Positions 51,823 through 63,909 of a stretch of DNA of 64,000 nt are shown piece after piece; the stretch's first letter is position 1; each line of letters starts with the position of its first letter. Under the pieces are notes generated by a model that did no database searches, had not been told where the DNA came from, and saw nothing but the letters and a program-made list of their open reading frames with translations. This DNA is from Cyprinodon diabolis (taxonomy: Eukaryota > Chordata > Actinopteri > Cyprinodontiformes > Cyprinodontidae). Location: positions 22,264,329 to 22,328,328 of the forward strand of contig CM060062.1 in NCBI GenBank assembly GCA_030533445.1. The letters run 5' to 3'. Both the position numbers and the translations under genes were made by a program.

Positions 51823-53640
51823 TTGAATGTTAAGTGCAATGTGTTGTGTTGCTTTTTCTTCTCTAACTGTGTTTTGCATGCTGGCTAGAAACTTAGTCTT
51901 CTATGTGTTTGCTACGTGCCCTACAGGCATTGCGCCACTCTGCAAAAAGGTCCTCCTCATTTATGAAGAGGGGCCTACCTCGAGTTTATCTGTAAACAAC
52001 TTTCAACTTTTACCAAGACATTAAACTGCATACATGGAGCTGCATTTAAATTTGAGCTTACTTCTGAAGGCCATGAAAAGCGTTGACTTAAGGGTATTGG
52101 AATAAAGGGGCTCGATAGAAAGGCAGGGAGCACTTTGTTTCTCTTTATAATAGAAACTGAAAATGATAAACCAATTTCCTTCCACTTCATGGTTATGCCT
52201 TGAATATCATTTAATATTGCACACTGATCTTGTTCTGCCCTGCCTCACCTGCTCTGCTCTTATTTCCTGCTCTAGAGAGACTTCTGTTTGAGCCTGAAAT
52301 TCTGCTCCAGACTTGGATCCAGATGGAGCTTCTCCTGCAGACCTGGGTGCTGCTCTGACAGGACTCCCACCTCATTCTGGGTTCCTTCTTCAAGGTTAAT
52401 TTCTGCACACTTTTTCTTTACTTTCTTGAAATAAAAACTAAATAGTCGATTTGCCATTTTTCATTTCCAGTGGCTACTGAGAGTCTATGAACAGTGAAAT
52501 TTTGAAACACCCCTCAATTGTTTTTATAAACCACATTCTTCAAGTAGTCTTAGGTTCTGCTTGTTTGTCTTCATTTGCTTTTACACACTTGTGTATTTTT
52601 GTTTTAATCCCTGACTTTCCTGGGACAAACTTTTACAAATAGTCAGTAAATGTAATTTTTTTTTCTTTTTGTTCTTTTAGTGCCTGACTATAAAAAAATG
52701 CTGAAATAAAAGCTTGACAGACAGAAGAATTGATTCTAACAAGGTCTTTGACAACCAAACTTAATTTTTTAGTACTTTAAAAAACAGCCAAAAATGAACA
52801 AAGTCCAGAGAAAACAGAATTCAATTCAAGTAAAAACCTTTATATGAATATATTGATATTGATATATTGATATGATAAAAAAACCAATATAATAGATTAA
52901 ATGAAATCTGCAAAAACAAATAGGCCTACAGTTTTAAAGCTGAAAATTTTGCTTTTTGGACTTGAACCTTCGTCTTTATGCTTACAGATTTCGCAATGAC
53001 TGGATTTCTTTTTCCTTCATTTTTTTAGTGGTGTTGGTGGCCTTAAATTGAAAAGTGCACTGATGGGAAATGGGTTGAATAAAGGGGGATGAAGTGATGC
53101 AAGGTCTCTATGGGTTATATTTCAAATCAGGGACAGCTGCACCAAGGATTTTCATACATGGGTTGCGCAGTGTACCCTGCTCCACGTGTCACACCCAGGT
53201 GCTACAGTGTTCAAACGTCCAGCAGAACTTGTAAATTTCAAGAATTATTAAGAAAATCTAAAATCTTTTGACCAAACCTGAAAGAAAACAATAGAAGACC
53301 TCTAAAAAGCTTTTCAAATCTGTTGTTAAAAATGTTTGTTAAACTTTTGCTATAGTAGGCCAGTTAAAAACCATTTGGAAAACTTATGTCTACAACACTG
53401 AGGAGAATATTTCACTTCCTTTGCTTAGATTCATATGTCTTCTTGGTGCAAGGGTTTTTGAAATTTAAAAGACAACCCCTGTTTCCTCAAAGCATAAAAA
53501 GTAAGTCAAAACTATGACTGAGATGTAATCTCATGGAAAGCAATGTAACAAAACGCAGGTGACATGGAAATGTTTAAAACCTGTTGGTGTGCTGAAGCAC
53601 TCAGAGTTCCCTTTACTGGAAGAAGCAAGCGTTAACCTTG
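51823..53640. other. Intergenic spacer, nothing recognised
   Basis: No gene or known repeat seen. There is a CT-rich patch at about 52230-52400 and a TATTGATA repeat near 52848-52872. Confidence 0.5.
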
Positions 53641-53657
53641 AATGAATTGCTGTACAG

Positions 53658-54190
53658 CAGGGGAAACCAATAAAAAATCTGCGGGGTCCGAATAAAGAAA
53701 ATCAACAACCAGTTTCTAATTATAATCTGTTGCTTTAAACAGAATTTAACACTGAAATAAAATGAAGTGTTATACATTGACTGTTTAAATAAAATAATAA
53801 AAAGAAATAGAAATTTTTTCCATTTTAAAATCTAAAGAGTTTTTTGAATTAGAGAACAACAATCATTCAGTTTGGTATATAGGCAATTTCCTGATTCACA
53901 GATTTCAAAAACACCTGAACTGACCGTTTTTTGTTTTTTTCTTTCTTTTTTATGGCTTAATGAGAGCAGTGGGCTTTAGGCTGACCTGAAAGGCTTTAAA
54001 CCTGGGTTTGATTGGTGACAAAGCCATTCTCAAATACATATCAAGGTGCTCATTCATGAGCCTGGATTGATATTTATTTTTGATTATGGTCATGGTGGGG
54101 AATCCTGCTTCACATAGTAGGTTGAGCCAAACATACCCAAAATGTGCAGGGTCATCTTTGAGCACTTTTCTTCCAGCAATCCACACTTTC
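53658..54190 (-). mobile_element. hAT transposon relic, right part
   Basis: The segment begins on the plus strand with CAGCAGGGGAAACCAA, similar to a hAT end followed by 3' UTR, and holds the transposase C-terminal coding relic at 53950-54186 on the minus strand. The other end of the element is missing. Confidence 0.5.
53950..54186 (-). pseudogene. hAT transposase C-terminal fragment
   Basis: A 78-codon open frame. Its residues CEAGFPTMTIIKNKYQSRL, then NEHLDMYLRMALSPIKPRF, follow the C-terminal dimerisation region of ZBED/SCAND3-like hAT transposases (pattern LCE.GFS..T.IK.KYR.RL). The rest of the transposase is absent upstream, so it is a broken relic rather than a domesticated gene as far as can be seen. 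Confidence 0.65.
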
Positions 54191-54246
54191 TCTCCTTCTT
54201 TCCCATTGCCTAGCTTGCCACAGCTTTGCCTGCTGTGTCTAAAAGT

Positions 54247-54744
54247 TAGCCTGACGTAGTCCTACTCAATTCTAGTGAGAATATGAGTCTGATACTGCTC
54301 CATAGAGCTGTGATTATGGGGCGTGTTTCGAACGAACCAGGAAAAAAAATGCCTCTGCACTCAATTGCATAGACCTACAACCAATAAGAGCAACGGAGTG
54401 TTTGACGTATGTTAAGCGACGCATAGTTGTTGTCAACAAAAATCAAAGCGTGCAGTTGCACGCCTAGAATAAGAAGATGAGCCTTGATCGCGTTTCTCTG
54501 TTCCTCTTTTAAAATTAATTTGCTGTCGATATCTTCTAGAACAGACCTAATAGCAGAATCTACACACCTCAACTCTCCAGCGGCAGCCATTGTTGTTGTC
54601 ACCCAAGCGCGGTTTGGTGACGTGGTTGATTGGCCCGCCAGATATTGCGCGAGCATACTCGCGCCACTACTGAGCAATGCCAGACCGAACTTCCCGACCT
54701 CAAATGTTGTGGGCGGGACTCAGTTCGGAATGGCACCCAGGCTA
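54247..54744. mobile_element. Candidate short-TIR DNA element (498 bp) with minus-strand ORF
   Basis: The ends are TAGCCTG on the left and the inverse TAGCCTGGGTGCC on the right, so only 7 bp of inverted terminus is exact. It is more GC-rich than its flanks. A minus-strand frame (54375-54677, 100 codons) reads ...AIRSVLEDIDSKLILKEEQR..., with L-K-x-E-Q resembling the start of the RecQ-like helicase ORFs carried by some fish DNA transposons. No target-site duplication is evident. The class assignment is a guess. Confidence 0.4.
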
Positions 54745-55184
54745 TCTAAAAGTAGCTAGCAGCAGCAACCCAGACTGACAGCAGCTCATTGGTGATTTGT
54801 ATCACGTGTAGACCTGGAAGGCTTTACCATGTTAACATGAGAAGCAGGGCAAGTGAAGTTAGGCACTGTCATCTGACAACATACGGTAACTTATAAATGT
54901 TGTAAATCAGTCAAGATTAACCAGCAGGTGGGACAAAATAAAAAACAGTTTCTAAGAAAATAAATTTCAGCAAAAAAATACCAGTACTTATACTTTATGT
55001 CCTGAGTACTTGGCTCTTTTAGTACAAATCAGTGTGGTGTGGAAGTCAGTCAGTCTGTGGTTCTTTTAAAGTATTCAAAAAAGCTCAGACTACTTTAATA
55101 GCTACCTGCAGCATGTCTGCATTGTTGGCTTGTTGACAGTATTCCACAGATTGTATTATTAAGACATGGTTCAAACAGGTTAAA

Positions 55185-55440
55185 GTTTAGCAAAGAGAGA
55201 CATAAAGTGCTCAATAAATCCTTGACAGCTTTGCTGACTTTAGATATGATAAAACACCTGAGACCAGCATCAGCAAATGATCTGGTTTCACAAATCATCA
55301 CTGTCTATTGAAACTTTTCACTGGACTCAATTCACTAACAGCAAAATTCCTTCTATCAGAAAAGAGGATTTTGGGTCTATATACTTTGTGCAACTGTCTG
55401 TTTCTGTCCTTGTGCAGGGTATAACACTTGTGACATTAGA
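55185..55440. repeat. Dispersed repeat (family shared with 15709-15940)
   Basis: Ordered words AGCAAAGAGAGACATAAAGTG, GATATGATAAAACACCTGAG, CAGCAAATGATCTGGTTTCA and ATCATCACTGTCTATTGAAA parallel the intronic copy in adcy6. The 3' part after 55325 is less certain. Confidence 0.5.
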
Positions 55441-56014
55441 ACAGATTCCATTACAAAATTCTGTCGATATTCTGCTAAATTAGAAAATGGTAAGTTTACA
55501 AGTTCAGCTTTTTCACTGAAGAACAAATAAAATAAAAATTTAATGTGAACACGTTATTTCTCACGTGATAACTCTGAAAACATACATAATGGCAGCGGCG
55601 ATGTGAACACATGAGATATATCCATTTTTCAGCTGCGACTCTCGTTGGCGCTGTCAGTCTTGTTCCAGTCTTCTTCTTTGCCTTTTTACAAGGCAGAAAT
55701 ATCCAGCTGCAAATCACGTGACTTGTGTGATGCGAAGAGCGTTTCCAAATCATTTTCATAAGATAAAACAAATTTGATACGACCAAAAAACCACCTCCTC
55801 AAAGCGTGAAAACTTTTAATCGAAAAGCGTGATAATGGAAACTCACCTTCAGTCTGTGGTTAGGAGGGAGCTAACCCAAGGAAAGTAACAGCTGTAGCCC
55901 ATGAAACCGATACATCAGTATGTTGTTCTTGTTCTTCCAACTCTTACTCCAGCCGCCGTCCACATCCCCTGAACTTTAAATGAAGTTTTCTGCACAATCC
56001 CATCATTGCTGTAC

Positions 56015-56690
56015 AATCCTTCGCTTTCACTTCTTCCTTCCACTCAATTTTCTGCTAATGTGCTTGAATGCTGCACTCATGGGCTGTTCTAGACAGGGGC
56101 CAATAGGGGCCAGTTCCCCTGTAGATCATGTCCTGGCCCCTGTGATGGCCCCTGTACTGAAGACATAATACTCAAAGAAATTCCAATGATGATATGCACT
56201 GGAAGAGACATGGTTACTGATATGTCCTTTGGATCAATAATTTTTTTTTCTTTACAAATTCTGTTTTACTAATTATTTAAAAACAATAATGTGATAGCTT
56301 TAGTGGTATTGAGATAGTTTTCATTTGCTAAATGTTTGAAAGCTGAATTTATCTTTTTTTGTTCTAGTTTAGATTTTTTAGAAAAATGTAATTTTAGCTT
56401 AAAGTAAGTAAAAAATGCATTAAATTCTAAAAATTATGAATGTATATTGATCTAATAAGACATTTTATAATTTTAATTTCCATCTAATTGAATAGAAATT
56501 TCGCTTCATGCTGTTAAATTTATATATTTGAATCCCTTGCACTGTGTTTTATTTCATGCTTTTCTGGGCCCCCATGAAAACACGCTGGCCCCCTCCTGGC
56601 CCCCTGGTACATTTGGTCTAGAACCGCCAGTGGCTGCACTCTAATGGGCTTTTATGATTCAACCTTTTGAAGCTGTCCACTTCACACTGC
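56015..56690. repeat. Older repeat split by a MITE
   Basis: CTTCCTTCCACTCAATTTTC and TGCTAATGTGCTTGAATGCTG on the left, and the sequence after 56640 on the right, appear to be one older fish repeat interrupted at GCTGCACT by the hAT MITE 56078-56632. Only the left half is recognised with some confidence. Confidence 0.4.
56078..56632. mobile_element. hAT-type MITE, copy 2 (555 bp), perfect 8-bp TSD
   Basis: Ends CATGGGCTGTTCTAGAC and inverse CACTGGCGGTTCTAGAC. Perfect 8-bp duplications GCTGCACT lie at 56070-56077 and 56633-56640. Same family as 2021-2433 but with about 150 bp more AT-rich interior (about 56345-56520). No transposase ORF. It lies about 300 bp upstream of the galnt6 CpG-rich leader. 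Confidence 0.92.
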
Positions 56691-56924
56691 TTCTTATTTT
56701 CATCAACTTTTATTATTCATTTTGCTGGTTTAACTTAGGCCTACATTAAATGAGAGACTAAGTTTAATCATCTCTCAAATGTATTTATTCAGATAAAAAA
56801 TAAATAAAGAAATAAAGAAAGAAAAGTTTGAAGTATATAATTGGCTCTTCCACAAATTATAAGTATAAAATATCACCAATAAAAAAAAAAGATTTTCACA
56901 ATAATCAATTAACTATGTTGCGCC

Positions 56925-57164
56925 TTATGGCACAGGGCGCAGCGCGGTCTGCTGCTCGGGACGCGCTCCGCCAGCAGGGGACTCACTTCATCTAATTATT
57001 AAAAATGGCACCTGTTCATGGGTTGGAAACAACAGACGAGGCTATTTGCTGTCATCTACAAAGTCGGTGAACAGAAACGTGGCTGATCTGACAGCTTTAC
57101 GCACAATTTGAAGAAACCTCGTAAAGCTGAGAAGGCAGGAGTGAACAGTTTCCTTCACTTCACG
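56925..57164 (+). promoter_or_regulatory. galnt6: Candidate galnt6 promoter and first non-coding exon
   Basis: A local CpG cluster (GGGCGCAGCGCGGTCTGC, GGGACGCGCTCCGCC) at 56935-56978 is followed by sequence ending in a strong donor, CACG|GTGAGT, with exon end at 57164. It is on the same strand as galnt6 and about 1.2 kb before its coding exon. No TATA box was seen at a convincing distance. The start site is unknown. Confidence 0.5.
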
Positions 57165-58330
57165 GTGAGTGGGGACACTTTTTCTGGGTTGTTTTTAATT
57201 CATAAATGTAAATGTACCTGAAACTCATAGATTGATGGCAAAGCCCGAGTTCTCTTCCTGAACTTTTTTACTAACGTGTCAGAAAAGCTTGAGAAAACGA
57301 GTTGATAATATATGCTTTTAAAGTTCCGTCAGTGAAACTGAACTTATCAACCAACTCTTCCTCTTTCATTTTACTTTTGGAGCGGTCAAATCTGACAGTC
57401 TGCATTTTTATATCTTTTTTTAGAATCTATTGAAGCACTTTTTTCCCCTTTTAAAACGCTGCTTAGTTTCTGGAAAAAAAGTATTTAAATTATGTCCAAT
57501 GCAACATTAAAATATATATTCGCAGGCATACATGTGGTTTAATTTAGAAATTGAATTGTAAAAACAATCTCTGCTCCTTGAGGAAGCTCGGATTGGACTT
57601 AAGTTTGACTCTTCTTCAACACTGGAGTGTTTAATGTAAAGCCATCTGGCCTAATTATATATTTAATTAATCATGACCAAGTAAGAGTCAGTCTTCTCTT
57701 GGATAGTGATCACCAAAGGACATCCAGATGTCCTACTTTGTAGTGATATATCCTGTTTCACTGAGCAACAAACAGGTTCCTATTGTACTGGTAGAAGTTA
57801 TGTCACGCTCCACGTAGCAGGTCTTAGTTCCTGTTACAAATGACAACTGGTCATTAGCGATGAGGTGGATTTGCCTCATGAGATCAAAAATGATGTGTGT
57901 GTGTGTCACATATTAACTGGTGTGGGAGCCTCAGGGTGAGTCCCATCTAATGCCACGTGGGTCTTGGCAGGCTGTGGCCTCACAGAAGGTGAGTTCAGGT
58001 GTTTGTTGAGAGGTGTGGCGTGTTTGTTCGCTCTCATCGCCTCCCTGCTGTCTTAGCTCGCCCTGTGGGACTGTTTCCTGAAGAGGCCAAGAGAGTAGAG
58101 GAACAGGGTCGGCTGGATCATCAGCTGCTCTGAGATGCCGGTATGAGGTGTTTTCTCTCCGGCTTGATGTCTTTGGTTTTATACAAAGAGAGGTTAGTGA
58201 AAGTATACCAGGTAAAAGTAGGGAATGGTAACAGGAGAGCATGTTCTTGAAGCCGTGTGTAAGTGGTGGCCTTTAATAGTTGCCAAGGAGGCAAACTCAA
58301 GAGAATTTCTGTGCTTTTTCTGCTTCACAG
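57165..58330 (+). other. galnt6: galnt6 5' UTR intron (inferred)
   Basis: No coding signal on the plus strand. A moderately GC-rich stretch at about 57925-58140 could include another non-coding exon, but no clear acceptor and donor pair decides it. Confidence 0.45.
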
Positions 58331-58836
58331 CCTCCAAGGAATCACCTGTCGAGAAACATGCGTCTCCTACGCCGCCGTTTGTCTCCTCTAAAGCTGGTCC
58401 TCCTTGGGGGAACTCTTTTTATGGTGGTCCTGGTGGTCCTCCACAGGGATGTTGGTTCCTCAAATACTGGAGACCCCTGGCTACAAGACCTGGCCAACAA
58501 ACGGGACGAAGTGATGGTCATGGTGCGAAAGGCAGTGAAAAACATTGGCTTCCAGATCGGAGCTCCACAGCCACCACCTGTGCAGGCACTGCCCACAGAA
58601 GACGCTAAATGCCCCTCTGGATTTTACACTCGGTCTGAACTCAAACCTCATCTGGAGAGGCCGCCGCAGGACCCTCAAAGCCCCGGGGCTGATGGGAGAG
58701 GGTTTGTGAAGGATAATATGACTCCTGAGGAGCAGAAGGAAAAGGAGGAGGGTATGACGAGGCATTGCTTTAACCAATTCACCAGTGACCGGATCTCGCT
58801 TAGCCGCAGTCTTGGAGATGACACAAGACCTCCAGA
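58331..58836 (+). CDS. galnt6: galnt6 first coding exon (27 nt leader, residues 1-160)
   Basis: Acceptor CTGCTTCACAG ends at 58330, donor CCAGA|GTAAGT, ending within codon 160. The in-frame ATG at 58280 lies before the acceptor and is not used by this exon. Confidence 0.92.
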
Positions 58837-59467
58837 GTAAGTGGAAGCCTTTAATGTCTGAAGTAATTGCTGTAGTTCCAACAAGGATGTTGACATGTTG
58901 GCATTGGAGGATACCACCCGTGACTCAGAAGCCTTCCTCAAACAGGTCAATGATTTACATGCATTTTCACAACTTTCTTTAATGACTTCAAGGGCTTACA
59001 GAGCCTGAGTAACTAATCTCCATGATATGCAATAACAGAGACTGACATGTCAAAGTAAACACTCCCATTTGTAGCCATGGTAACACCCACACTCTCTAAC
59101 TGCAAGACTTGACATTTTAATTTTACTTTTGAGCAGAAACATTTTCCTGTTGAGTGATAGGTAAAGCTCACTCTTATATTTTAAAGTAACCGTGGTCACC
59201 TTTGATATCAGGAAACAATGTTCTCCTATGTGTTGCTGTCTGAGGCCTTGTATGACTTTCATTTCAACAGATATGCCTCTTGCTCATTCCTTAGGTGTGT
59301 GGACAGGAAATTTCCTCGCTGCCCTCCTCTGCCTACCACCAGTGTCATCATTGTCTTCCACAATGAGGCTTGGTCTACGCTCCTGAGGACAGTCTACAGT
59401 GTTCTTCATACGTCTCCCGCCATCATGCTGAAGGAGATCATATTGGTTGATGATGCCAGTACTGCAG
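58358..59467 (+). CDS. galnt6: Polypeptide N-acetylgalactosaminyltransferase 6 (galnt6), 5' part, incomplete
   Basis: A Golgi type II membrane enzyme of glycosyltransferase family 27. It transfers GalNAc from UDP-GalNAc to Ser/Thr, the first step of mucin-type O-glycosylation. Two coding exons are present (58358-58836, 59295-59467), joined in phase, giving residues 1-217. Visible parts: basic cytosolic [10 protein letters not shown]; signal anchor about 12-29; stem about 30-140 with [17 protein letters not shown] and PGADG; then [29 protein letters not shown] and the start of the catalytic domain [20 protein letters not shown] with the nucleotide-binding VDDAST at 211-216. The MRLLRRR start, HRDV and PGADG favour type 6 over its close relative type 3. 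ATG 58358 has A at -3. The rest (DxH metal site, lectin domain) lies past the window; no later exon was found up to 64000. Confidence 0.93.
59295..59467 (+). CDS. galnt6: galnt6 second coding exon (residues 160-217)
   Basis: Acceptor ATTCCTTAG, donor GCAG|GTAATC, 173 bp, leaving one base for the next codon. Encodes [17 protein letters not shown] and the first alpha/beta unit of the GT-A fold. Confidence 0.93.
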
Positions 59468-60010
59468 GTAATCCCTAAAGACTTTGAAGACAATGAAATA
59501 GTAATGTAGGATAAAGTAAATGTTAGCATGAGTGCCACAGCAAAGCCACTGTGCAAATTGACATTTGTAGTCCACATCTGTATCTCAGTCAATGATTTAT
59601 TCCCCTTCCCAGATTTCAACATTTTAAGCAGCTGTGATCCACAGCAGGACAGAAACTTGCAATGTCATTTAGAAGACGATCTTATCAGATAGATGCAGCT
59701 TTTGGGCAGCCACTGATGGAAACGGCATTAGAATGTGTTACACCTATTTAACGTTTTAAATCGAGTTCAAACTGGCCTTTTGCTGGCAGTTTGTTTAAAG
59801 GAGGATCACTTGGTGTCTCTGTTTTGCATTATTTACATGAAGGCCTTTTGCATAATTTTTACATTAACTAACCACTTTAGGAGGACAAGTAAAGTCTTCT
59901 CTTTAACATTCTCGTAATAGGGCTTAATCAGTTTTATTGATGAAGACATTTTATGTTTATAAAGATTATATTTTTGGAAAATCTGGATTTTTTTTTTTTT
60001 TTTTAAGGGG

Positions 60011-60030
60011 TAGGGTTAACCCTAACCCTA
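60011..60030. repeat. Telomere-like palindromic hexamers
   Basis: TAGGGTTAACCCTAACCCTA; its first 14 bases form a perfect palindrome. It follows a long T run. Short and probably incidental. Confidence 0.8.
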
Positions 60031-62919
60031 CCAATCCACTCCTTAAGCTTCCTTAGCTCAAAGTAACGTCAGTTTATCTCTTTTTGTTCTCCGGTTCATC
60101 CTCATTACTTATAAACTAACTCACTGTGTGTTATCATTAGCTGATTCAGAATAATGGGTGCTAATTTGCATGTTTTTTTTTATTTTATTTTTTACTTTTT
60201 TTATTATGTGCAGTGTGTGGGCATGTTGCAGGTGATCTAAAATGATTGCTGGGCAAATATCAAGAGGTGCAAACCAGATTGTTTCCTCCCCATTAAATGA
60301 GCAGTTGCCAGTTAAGAGTAATAGTAAAATAAAGATAAGAGTTCTAAGCCAACTAGTTGGGGGTAATAATGGAAATTATTTTAAAATTAATTATGTCTAA
60401 CATTCATAGAACAGTTTACACAGGTAGCTTTTCTCAAAGTACTGCTTCAAAAGTAAGAAATCAAAAGATGAAAATAACTGAAGTTGAATATAAAAAAAAA
60501 GAAATGTCATAAAACATGAAAAAGTTGATCTTGTTAATAGCTACATTGCCATGGTTTTGATGTTTCAAAATAAATGCAAACATATAAAACGTAACCATGC
60601 TTTGTGAATCAAGAATAAAAAAAAAAATAACCTGTTCCAAGGAATAGGTTATGTACACCATCCACACAACCAACCCCCATGTGTCTTAATGGTGCATATG
60701 TGGTTCTTTCTACAATACTTTTATGGTCATTTTTGTGTTCAATCATGATTTTAGCATTCATAAAAAAATGTTACCAGCTATTTGTCACTGGCTGTTACAA
60801 ATAGCCTAATTTTATTCAAAGTATCAGATTAAGATCTTAGTTAAACTATGAATAATTTGTATTAAATCCCTAAGCATCTAAGCTCCTTATACTGTCCTTA
60901 TACCATCTGGGATTACGTGTGTGGTTTTATCAAATTCTATTTAATCTTTCAGCTGCATCACCAGCAACCCTTGCTTTCACAATGTAATGGTCAAAGTCTT
61001 AAGAAAAAAAAAAAAAAAGATTGCAATCTGTTTTCATTTTAAAACTGTGTTGCAAGCCAGGTTTGGTTTGTTAGTCTTGAAAATCTAATATATCCCTCAA
61101 CCATTAACTTTTCGCAACAATGTTCAGTAACATTGCAGTGCAGCTTCCTGTCTGTTTGGTCACGTGACCTGCTCTGGGCGCTGTCTCTGGATGCCTGAAA
61201 GTATTTTAAGCAGTAGTACAAATTTTTAATGTCCTTTTCCTTCTTACAAACTTTTACTTGGACTAATTTGAAATTTGCTGCAAAAATGAATTACAAACAA
61301 AGACAATCATATTAAGGGGTAAACATGTTAATGTTACTCAAGCGTTTCAGCTGACTGCATGAAGATATGTTTAATAAAGGCTTCACTTGTATGTGTGAGT
61401 AAGCTCTATATTTCAGAAATGTAGGACTCTCCTACAAAAAGTTCTGATTTGGAAAAAATATTTGTCCTTGCAAAAGGAAACTTGAGATCACAACAATACT
61501 GAGCGAGTTAAATTGGGCACAACCTTGTAATGTTTGCCAAGTGATAATGGAGAATGTGGTGTGTGGTTTTACTGTGCTTGAAAGCCCAATAAACTGATTT
61601 TATTGAAGTATCACACTAAGCTTTTAGTACCTGCAAAGGTGTGTTCTTTAAGAACTTTAATTCCTTAGATTTGAAACATCCAGTGTATCATTTTGCAAGC
61701 AGAGTTTTAATTATGAAAATAAACCACAATGAAGGATTGCTGTATGATTCTTTTTTTGTTGTTTTTTTTTTTCCTCTTCTGTAATGTTTTTTTTTTATCA
61801 CCTTTCAGAAGGATTATTGGCTAAAGCTTCCCTTTTCCCCTGTTTTTTCTACTTTAATCTGTTGTTTTGTTAAACATAGTCTTATCCTGCACAGATCTGC
61901 TAAAGATGCAGAGGCTATAGATAGCATCTACACTTCACCAAAAGTGTGTTGCACAATATAAATAAGATCTTATTGTTTAACATATTTGTTTATTTTGACC
62001 TTAGATAGGTAAAACATGAATAAATATATTTGCCTTACCTCTAATCTGGCCCAAATATTGAATATTTGTCACTGCAAACTGCAAAATAATATTTCCTTCC
62101 AAGCATCTGCAACTAACTCAACTAAAGTTAGTATTGTAGATCCTTCCTCGGTTAGTGAGCCACCTTATATTTCTGCAGAAAACTGTATGTCTTTACTGAA
62201 TAATATCTACATTGGAAACATGGCATTTTTCTCATTATGATCATTTACACCATTCACTCCCCAATCTGCCATGCTTTGAGCCTCACGTTACCCTTTCCAA
62301 TACTGTAGCTCCAACAGCTCAATATCAGTTTAATGTGCTACTTTTTGGTGTCTTGCTCTGTTTTCCATTATCTTTGAATGGTAACAAGGCAAACATTTGA
62401 TCTCAAGTATTGCAGTTCAATTACAATCAAGCATGTTGGTTTGTTTCCATCTCACATTAACAGCCCATATGTTTATTGACCGCTCACAAACAAGTAAAAC
62501 ACAGATGGACCAAAAAACATTGAAAATCCATCCAGTATCTGGTTATATGTAAATTATTCCACAGCATTATCTTCCCAATTCCTACAGAGTTATTGGCCCT
62601 ATGAAGTTGTAAAAGGTGATGGAGAATCCTGTTTGCTCAGGATTTTAGTAACTTAGTCACTCTTTAGCAAATAGGCAGTGTTGTGCAAATAACAGGGACC
62701 CGGAGTAAGAGTGGTGTGCAGAAAGACGTGTGTGTCACAGGCATTGGAGGCATAACAAGGAGCCTTTGGGTTTTACTGATACTGTGCACAGCTAATTCAA
62801 ATTAAAGAGCATCAGTAGATGTTTCAAAAGCATCTTTAACTTTTATACAAAATAGTCTTGTTGTAAAACTTACATTTTTGACAGAAATGGTTTGCTGATG
62901 ATGTTGATGTTGTTTATAC

Positions 62920-62995
62920 ATTTAGCAGATGCTTTTGTCCAAAGCGACTTACAAAGTACTCACTATTTTACAGTTATCAATTTTACAATAAGTTC
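62920..62995. repeat. Short dispersed teleost repeat core
   Basis: ATACATTTAGCAGATGCTTTT followed by TGTCCAAAGCGACTTACAAA is a highly recurrent fish repeat core that I know from V-SINE-like and other elements. Exact family uncertain, and only the core is clear. Confidence 0.6.
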
Positions 62996-63214
62996 TTTAG
63001 AGGAAAAATCCATAGATGATTAAATTAAATTTACTGCACTGTGAAGTATTTGATACAAATTTAAATCTTTGCCTAAATAATGCAAACTCCAGTTGGTTCA
63101 TTTCTTTTCTCGTTTGTTCATTCATTCATTTGTTTTCTCTAGCTCTTTTTTTTTTTACTGTAGTTATTTTCTTTCTGTGATTCTTTTTTTCTATGTATTT
63201 CTGTACTTCTGCAT

Positions 63215-63355
63215 GGGCAAGCACTTGAAGACTTTGACTGCAATGCACATAATCCTGGTTTGAATCTTGGTGCATCAGGGAGGGCATCTGAGTAAGAACA
63301 TTGCTAAGTCAGCTCGCTACTTGTAGTGACTTTCTGTGGCGACCCCTAAAAATCA
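63215..63355 (+). mobile_element. Degenerate SINE-like repeat
   Basis: CTGGTTTGAATCTTGGTG (B-box-like) is followed by CATCAGGGAGGGCATCTGAG and GTGACTTTCTGTGGCGACCC. This is the usual order in a common fish repeat tail. The head is not well preserved. Confidence 0.5.
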
Positions 63356-63909
63356 AAAGCATTTATATCTTTATTTATTTATAGTTAATTCATTAACTCC
63401 TATTGAGTGGTTTAAAAAAGAAAATAGATTGCACCCCCTTGAGCGTGTGTCTTGGGTTCATGGTTATTTTTTTAAAGGCACCTGGATTTTCTCCTAAAGT
63501 TTCAACTGACTTTGACTTTTAAGCAAAAATTGCTAAATGGAACTTCTTCTGATACATATAAAACACATAATATACAAAAGTACATAACTAAACACTAAAT
63601 ACATATTGGGTTAGGTTTGTTCATATGGAGCTCAATTACAGGGTACTTTCCCAACAAAAGAAAATCAAATGTTTTCATAATAAAAAAAAAAATGAACTGG
63701 AAAATTGATTTGGAACATGTAACATTTTACAAGAGTGTTGGCTAATAATTACCTCATATTGTTCCTGTGTTAAGTGAACCGTTAGATTGTCGATCTCTGT
63801 TCATCTGCAGGACATTAACTCTTAACAGCTATTTAACACCCCAATGGAACTGTTTTGATCAAATATCTGTGTTTTGAAATACCAAATGTAGTTCAAAGAT
63901 GCTCCTTAT

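Noticed and set aside
58225..58777. Long frames on both strands over the galnt6 coding exon
   Set aside because: Shadows of the true frame starting at 58358. Only that frame matches the GalNAc-transferase family and the splice phases.
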